From the NCBI GenBank assembly GCA_943325595.2, contig CALPQA020000022.1, positions 1 through 11,062 of the forward strand: a stretch of 11,062 nucleotides of DNA, read 5' to 3'. Source of the stretch: Auritidibacter sp. Marseille-P8566 (GTDB lineage: Bacteria; Bacteroidota; Bacteroidia; Flavobacteriales; Flavobacteriaceae). Below the pieces are notes generated by a model, which made no database searches, had not been told where the DNA came from, and was given only the letters and a program-made list of their open reading frames with translations. The position numbers were made by a program, and so were the translations under genes. Numbering within the stretch: the first letter of the stretch is position 1; every line of letters begins with the position of its first letter. Below, piece after piece: positions 6,464 to 11,062 of the stretch.

Positions 6464-8898
6464 TCATCTCCATTTTCAGAATCTCTTTTCTGGTTTCTAC
6501 TTTTTTCTTCTTTTTTCTTGTTGAAACGGTAGGTGAATGAAAGCGTTATTTGTCGCGTACTTCGCTGCATTTCGGTATACGATTTCAAAACGTTAGGAAT
6601 GTAGGTGTCGTTCATTCTTTTTCTAGAATTGAAAACATCTTGTACGTTAAGCGCAAGTGTTCCTTTGTCTTTTAGCACGTCTTTGCTGAAACCTAAATTA
6701 GCTCCAAAAACGCCCAAACTTTTCCCTTGAGCATTATTTTGCGGACCGTTGTAGGTTACATTTGACTGCCAATCGATTTTGTATGGCAATGAAACTTTTG
6801 AAGTCAATCTAGTGAACCAAGAATAAGAGGTGTTGTCAAAATTTTGAACAACTGTTATATTTTGAGAATTGGTGTAAGTATAATCACCTTGGGTTTGATT
6901 TTGGAAAAAGTTGAAATTACTGTTTAATTTCCACCATTTGTATGGAGAATAGTTTAAAGTAAATTCAAACCCGTAACGGTATTCTATTGCTAAGTTGATT
7001 GGTGTTGATAAAATAACGGGAGTTCCGTTTACAAAATCACCACTTTCACGACGTATAAATTGGAAAGAATCGGAAGTTTTATTGTAATACATTGAGGTAT
7101 TGAAAGTCAATTTGTCCCAACGTTTCAAATAACCAAAATCTATGGCATCTGTAATTGATGGATTTAAATCTGGATTTCCTTTGAATACATTGATATTACT
7201 TGAATAGCTAGAAAAAGGGTTTATAAAACGACCTCTTGGTCTTGAAATTCTTTTACTGTAGCTAATTGAAGCGCTACTTTCGTCTGAAATTTCATAAGTA
7301 AAGAAGGCACTTGGGAAAAAATTATTGTACTTTTTAGTATTAAATTCATTCGTTACCAATTGGTTGATATTGATTTTTGAATCTTCCCAACGCATTCCGA
7401 ACAAGAATGAAAATTTATTAATTTTTGTCCCAAACTGAGTGTATAACGCATTTATGTTTTCTCTGTAATCTAGAATATTTGTGTATTGTGTGTTTGGCGT
7501 GTAGGTTCCGTTTGTAGCTATGGTTCCCACTTTGTAATCGGTAAGTAATTTGTTGAAATCTCCCTTGTATCCAAATTCAAATTGGCTTGCTTTTCCAAAA
7601 GGTAATACATAATCGGATTGGATTACATTCCGATTTTGTTTTTGTTCATTACTTGTTTTTTCTAGAATTGAACTGGTTATCAAAGTATACTCTTTGTCGA
7701 AATCAGAGGAAAATGAACCGTCGATGGTAAATTTATGTCCGTCACGTTTAAACTTTTTTGTAAAGTTGGTATTGTATTCGGCGTTATTACTTTCATTTGA
7801 CTGGTTGTTATTTCTATAATTTGTTCCAGTATAAAGGTGGTTTATATCATAATTCGTGAAGCTTACTGATTCTGGATTATCACCATTATTTTTTCTGATG
7901 TTCATAGAATTAGACCAAGTCGTTGCTTTATCGATATACAAATCTATTCCAAAGTTTGAATTGTAACCTTTGCTAATTCTTTCGTTTTTTCTGCGTTCAT
8001 CAATGAAATTTCTTGTGCTTCCATCGGCATTTAAGTACTCCGTATTAAAGATGAATTTCCCTGGATTTGTTCTGTAATTGTATCCTGTTGTTGTAAAAAC
8101 ATTGAATTTTTCAGATTTATAATTGATATTTCCAGAAAGACCATAACTTTCTGGGTTTCCCGCTGATCCAATTACGGTTCCGTTTAGTCCTTTATTTTTA
8201 CCTCTTTTTAGGATAATGTTTAAAAGTCCACCGCCACCTTCTGAATCATAACGGGCAGATGGATTGGTAACTACTTCAACTTTATCAATTGCATCAGCAG
8301 GAATTTGGCGAAGGGCTTCAGCGATATTGATGGCGTTTGAAGGTTTTCCATCAATTAATATTCTAACATTTGCATTCCCTCTCAAACTAACAGCTCCATC
8401 AGAATCAACAGAAACAGATGGGATATTATCTAAAACATCACTTACAGTACCACCTTTAACCATTAAATCGGTACCCACATTGTATACTTTTTTGTCAAGT
8501 TTAATTTCAACAGTAGTTTTTTCAGAACGAATTACGACTTCATTCAACTGATTGGCATCTTCTGCTAAGGCAATTTGTCCTAAATTGGTATTGTCTTTGA
8601 ATGTTTGTTGTTTAAGTTCGGTTGCTTTAAAGGATATGAATTCAATTTTAACATCATAACTTCCAGCATTAATTTCTATATCAAATTCACCTTTGGTATT
8701 TGTAATTCCACCAAAAATAACTTTTGGATTTCTGTTATTTGTTAAAGTGATTGTAGCGTATTCTAGTGCTTGTTTGCTCACTTTTTCAATTACATTTCCT
8801 GTGATTTTGACTTTTTTGGCTTCGGGTCTGGTTTGCGCGAAATTCAGAAGTGAAATTGAAAGCACCATCAATGTGAATGCTATTTTTAAATTTTTCAT
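6451..8898 (-). CDS. TonB-dependent-receptor-like outer membrane beta-barrel protein
   Basis: This 815-residue protein should sit in the outer membrane and import or bind an unidentified ligand. The signal peptide (1-21, 'LLNFAQ') is followed by a carboxypeptidase-like domain (about 30-112: 'KITGNVIEKVSKQALEYAT', 'TNTKGEFDI'). Next is a plug-like domain (about 117-235) with 'VSDVLDNIPSVSVDSDGAV', 'SLRGNANVRILIDGKP' and 'VEVVTNPSARYDSEGGGG'. The remainder is an aromatic-rich barrel of the OMP_b-brl_3 type. The barrel appears to close with 'ITLSFTYRF', ending near residue 792. A 23-residue charged tail follows. No SusD-like partner lies beside it, so it is not a classical glycan-uptake SusC/D pair. 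It lies downstream of, and on the same strand as, the copper ATPase gene, but has its own promoter candidate, so a link to metal uptake is only a possibility. The ATG at 8898 directly precedes the signal peptide. Confidence 0.9.
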   Translation of the reverse strand: MKNLKIAFTLMVLSISLLNFAQTRPEAKKVKITGNVIEKVSKQALEYATITLTNNRNPKVIFGGITNTKGEFDIEINAGSYDVKIEFISFKATELKQQTFKDNTNLGQIALAEDANQLNEVVIRSEKTTVEIKLDKKVYNVGTDLMVKGGTVSDVLDNIPSVSVDSDGAVSLRGNANVRILIDGKPSNAINIAEALRQIPADAIDKVEVVTNPSARYDSEGGGGLLNIILKRGKNKGLNGTVIGSAGNPESYGLSGNINYKSEKFNVFTTTGYNYRTNPGKFIFNTEYLNADGSTRNFIDERRKNERISKGYNSNFGIDLYIDKATTWSNSMNIRKNNGDNPESVSFTNYDINHLYTGTNYRNNNQSNESNNAEYNTNFTKKFKRDGHKFTIDGSFSSDFDKEYTLITSSILEKTSNEQKQNRNVIQSDYVLPFGKASQFEFGYKGDFNKLLTDYKVGTIATNGTYTPNTQYTNILDYRENINALYTQFGTKINKFSFLFGMRWEDSKININQLVTNEFNTKKYNNFFPSAFFTYEISDESSASISYSKRISRPRGRFINPFSSYSSNINVFKGNPDLNPSITDAIDFGYLKRWDKLTFNTSMYYNKTSDSFQFIRRESGDFVNGTPVILSTPINLAIEYRYGFEFTLNYSPYKWWKLNSNFNFFQNQTQGDYTYTNSQNITVVQNFDNTSYSWFTRLTSKVSLPYKIDWQSNVTYNGPQNNAQGKSLGVFGANLGFSKDVLKDKGTLALNVQDVFNSRKRMNDTYIPNVLKSYTEMQRSTRQITLSFTYRFNKKKEEKSRNQKRDSENGDDFQG

Positions 8899-8926
8899 AT
8901 TGTATATTTCCTTTTTTGTAGGACTG

Positions 8927-8934
8927 CAAAAGTA
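8927..8934 (-). promoter_or_regulatory. Candidate -7 box for the receptor gene
   Basis: On the minus strand this reads TAcTTTTG, a TAnnTTTG match 28 bases before the ATG at 8898. The leader would be about 20 bases and contains an A-rich stretch with AAGGAAAT before the start. A TTTG lies 24 bases upstream, somewhat farther than the usual -33 spacing. The 104-base gap to the ATPase gene otherwise shows no convincing terminator. Confidence 0.5.
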
Positions 8935-9002
8935 AAAATTGGTTTAGGCATCACTTCCCAAAGGTTTGTTAAATTAATTTAGTAACTATTTTCAGACGTT
9001 TA

Positions 9003-11062
9003 TTACAGTTTTAAATTCCGTAATCGCAACGCATTTACAATTACCGAAACCGAACTGAAACTCATTGCCAAAGCAGCAATCATAGGCGACAACAAAATTC
9101 CGAAAAATGGATAGAGCACTCCAGCTGCAATTGGAACTCCCAAAACATTGTAGGTAAAGGCGAAGAACAAATTCTGATTGATATTTTTCATTACCGAATG
9201 ACTTAACTTTTTAGCTTTTACAATACTTTGCAAATCTCCTTTCACAAGTGTTATTTTTGCGCTTTCAATGGCAACATCAGTTCCTGTACCCATGGCTATT
9301 CCAATGTCGGCTTGCGCCAATGCTGGAGCGTCATTGATTCCATCACCTGCCATAGCAACGATTTCACCCGATTTTTGCAAACGTTTAATTTCTTGGAGTT
9401 TATCTTCAGGGGAACAATTTGCTTTGTAGTCGCTCAGATGCAATGAATTGGCTACGAATTGTGCTGTATTTTCATTATCTCCTGTGAGCATTATTACTCG
9501 AATTCCCTGTTGCACTAATTCTTTTATTGCAGCACTACTCGTTGGTTTTATAGCGTCTGAAATGGTTATGAAACCCGTGATGACAGAATTTACAGAAAGA
9601 TAAGAAACGGTTTTACCAAGCTTTTGTTCTGTAGAAATTTCTTTTTCAATCGCCTCCGAAACTGTTGCGCCAACATGTTCCATCAAACTTTTATTACCGA
9701 AAGCAATTTTTTTGTTATCCACAGTTCCCAAAACTCCTTTTCCTAAAATTGCTTCAAAATCATTGGCTTCTGATAGGGTTATCTTTTTTTCTTTGGCATA
9801 ATTTACAACAGCAACTGCTAAAGGGTGTTCGCTATATTGGTTTAAAGCCGAAGCAAATTGTAAGGTTTCATCTTCATTATTCTGATAAGAAACGACCTTT
9901 TCAACAGTGGGTTTTCCCTCGGTAATTGTGCCTGTTTTATCTGTAATTAAAACGGTTACTTTATTCATGTTTTCTAATGCTTCGGCATTTTTTATTAGGA
10001 TACCTGATTGCGCTCCTTTTCCAACGCCAACCATCACAGACATTGGAGTTGCCAATCCCAAAGCACACGGACAAGCAATGATAAGCACTGCGATAGCATT
10101 GATAAATCCATAAACTAATGCAGGTTCGGGGCCAAAATTTGCCCAAATGATAAAAGTTAGAATAGACGAAATAACAATTGTGGGAACGAAATATTTTGCA
10201 ATTGTATCTGCTAATTTTTGAATAGGTGCTTTCGATCGGCTGGCATCGTTTACCATTTGGATAATTTGCGAAAGTAAAGTTTCAGAACCCACTTTTTCAG
10301 CGAGCATAACAAAGGATTTGTTTCCATTTATTGTTCCGGAAGTTACCGCATCCCCTGTTTTTTTATCAACAGGAATGGGTTCTCCTGTAATCATGGCTTC
10401 GTCAATACTGCTTTCGCCTTCCGTTATTTTGCCGTCTACAGGGATTTTACCTCCGGGTTTTATCCGAATAAAATCACCTTTTTTAATATCGTTGATTGAA
10501 ATAGTAGATTCTATTCCGTTTTGTACCAATATAGCATCTGTAGGAGCTAATTTCAATAATTCTTGAATGGCGCCATTTGTTCGACTGTGCGCACGTGCTT
10601 CAAGAAGTTGCCCTAATAAAACCAATGTTAGTATTACGGTTGTGGCCTCAAAGTAGAGAGCAACCGTTCCACTTTCGGTTTTGAATTCACTTGGAAAAAA
10701 GTTCGGAAATAGCAATCCGATGATGCTAAAAATAAATGCAACGCTTGTTCCAATTCCAATAAGTGTGAACATATTTAAGTTCCATGTAATTATAGATTTC
10801 CAAGCTCTTTCGAAAAAAATCCATCCTGCATAGAACACAACGGGTAAACTAAGTGGCAATTGAACCCAATTCCAATATTGAAGTGGTATAATTTTTTCAA
10901 GCGGGTTGTTAGGCATCATAGTTGTCATTGCAATTATGAAAATAGGCACTGTAAAAAATAGCGCTACTTTCATTTTCCAAAGCATCTCCTTATAAGTGCT
11001 GTTTTCATCAGTTTGCTTAGGTTCAAGTGGAACCAAATCCATTCCGCAAACGGGACAATCTC
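9003..11062 (-). CDS. copA: Copper-translocating P1B-type ATPase, N terminus beyond the window (partial)
   Basis: This inner-membrane pump exports Cu(I), possibly Ag(I), using ATP. The gene is cut by the right edge. The ATG at 11042 is not the true start, because the frame stays open upstream and encodes 'DCPVCGMDLVPLEP', the end of an N-terminal heavy-metal-binding domain. Numbered from that internal Met, the P1B motifs are all present: TGE (219-221), CPC (324-326, transmembrane metal site), the DKTGT phosphorylation site at D368, the HP pair (406-407) of the nucleotide-binding domain, TGDN (520-523) and GDGIND (566-571). The C-terminal membrane pair carries YN (631-632) and MSFSS (660-664), the YN/MxxSS pattern of the Cu+-specific P1B-1 group. 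This argues against the Zn/Cd group. About eight membrane helices are expected. The downstream receptor gene has its own promoter candidate. The gene symbol is by family and not certain for this species. Confidence 0.94.
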   Translation of the reverse strand, partial: DCPVCGMDLVPLEPKQTDENSTYKEMLWKMKVALFFTVPIFIIAMTTMMPNNPLEKIIPLQYWNWVQLPLSLPVVFYAGWIFFERAWKSIITWNLNMFTLIGIGTSVAFIFSIIGLLFPNFFPSEFKTESGTVALYFEATTVILTLVLLGQLLEARAHSRTNGAIQELLKLAPTDAILVQNGIESTISINDIKKGDFIRIKPGGKIPVDGKITEGESSIDEAMITGEPIPVDKKTGDAVTSGTINGNKSFVMLAEKVGSETLLSQIIQMVNDASRSKAPIQKLADTIAKYFVPTIVISSILTFIIWANFGPEPALVYGFINAIAVLIIACPCALGLATPMSVMVGVGKGAQSGILIKNAEALENMNKVTVLITDKTGTITEGKPTVEKVVSYQNNEDETLQFASALNQYSEHPLAVAVVNYAKEKKITLSEANDFEAILGKGVLGTVDNKKIAFGNKSLMEHVGATVSEAIEKEISTEQKLGKTVSYLSVNSVITGFITISDAIKPTSSAAIKELVQQGIRVIMLTGDNENTAQFVANSLHLSDYKANCSPEDKLQEIKRLQKSGEIVAMAGDGINDAPALAQADIGIAMGTGTDVAIESAKITLVKGDLQSIVKAKKLSHSVMKNINQNLFFAFTYNVLGVPIAAGVLYPFFGILLSPMIAALAMSFSSVSVIVNALRLRNLKL

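Noticed and set aside
8968..8990. AT-rich inverted repeat around AAATTAATTT after the ATPase gene
   Set aside because: It has no GC core and no T tract on the minus strand, so a terminator call is not supported.
9228..10566. Open frames on the plus strand, and one in another minus frame, within the ATPase gene
   Set aside because: The ATPase frame carries every family motif; the alternatives show none and lack promoters.
1..11062. Search for CRISPR repeats, insertion sequence ends, tRNA genes, phage genes or toxin-antitoxin and defence genes
   Set aside because: Nothing with regular spaced repeats, transposase motifs, tRNA-like arms or known defence domains was seen.

Overview
The window looks like a chromosomal segment of a Flavobacterium-like member of the Bacteroidetes. 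The DNA is AT-rich. Promoter candidates follow the Bacteroidetes TTG/TAnnTTTG pattern rather than the proteobacterial -35/-10 pattern. Start codons lack strong Shine-Dalgarno sequences and usually sit behind A-rich tracts. The gene families are also typical of the group: an outer-membrane beta-barrel receptor with a carboxypeptidase-like N-terminal domain, a lipoprotein with such domains, and a Flavo-1-like structured RNA.

Layout. Positions 45-2686 hold a promoter and a two-gene operon on the plus strand: a DUF1697 protein and, 3 bases later, an exported M1 zinc aminopeptidase-like enzyme. A large surface lipoprotein follows (2748-4514, plus) behind its own promoter candidate. It converges on fumC (4583-5980, minus), and the two share a 40-base perfect palindrome that should terminate transcription in both directions. 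Upstream of fumC, at 6024-6104 on the minus strand, is a foldable element resembling the Flavo-1 RNA family. A TAnnTTTG box lies just before it, so the element probably sits in the fumC 5' leader. A divergent promoter drives a 54-residue membrane protein (6224-6388, plus), followed by two hairpin terminators. The second terminator is shared with a convergent TonB-dependent-receptor-like outer membrane protein (6451-8898, minus). The window ends inside a copper-type P1B ATPase (from 9003, minus), whose N terminus runs off the right edge.

The genes do not form one obvious pathway. FumC is a TCA-cycle enzyme. The M1 peptidase, lipoprotein and receptor are envelope proteins. The ATPase is a copper/silver exporter in the inner membrane. 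No CRISPR array, insertion sequence, tRNA, rRNA, phage gene or recognisable defence system was seen. The most notable items are the structured RNA in front of fumC, the overlooked small membrane protein gene, the cut heavy-metal-binding domain of the ATPase, and a CILP/FAM171-like signature in the lipoprotein.
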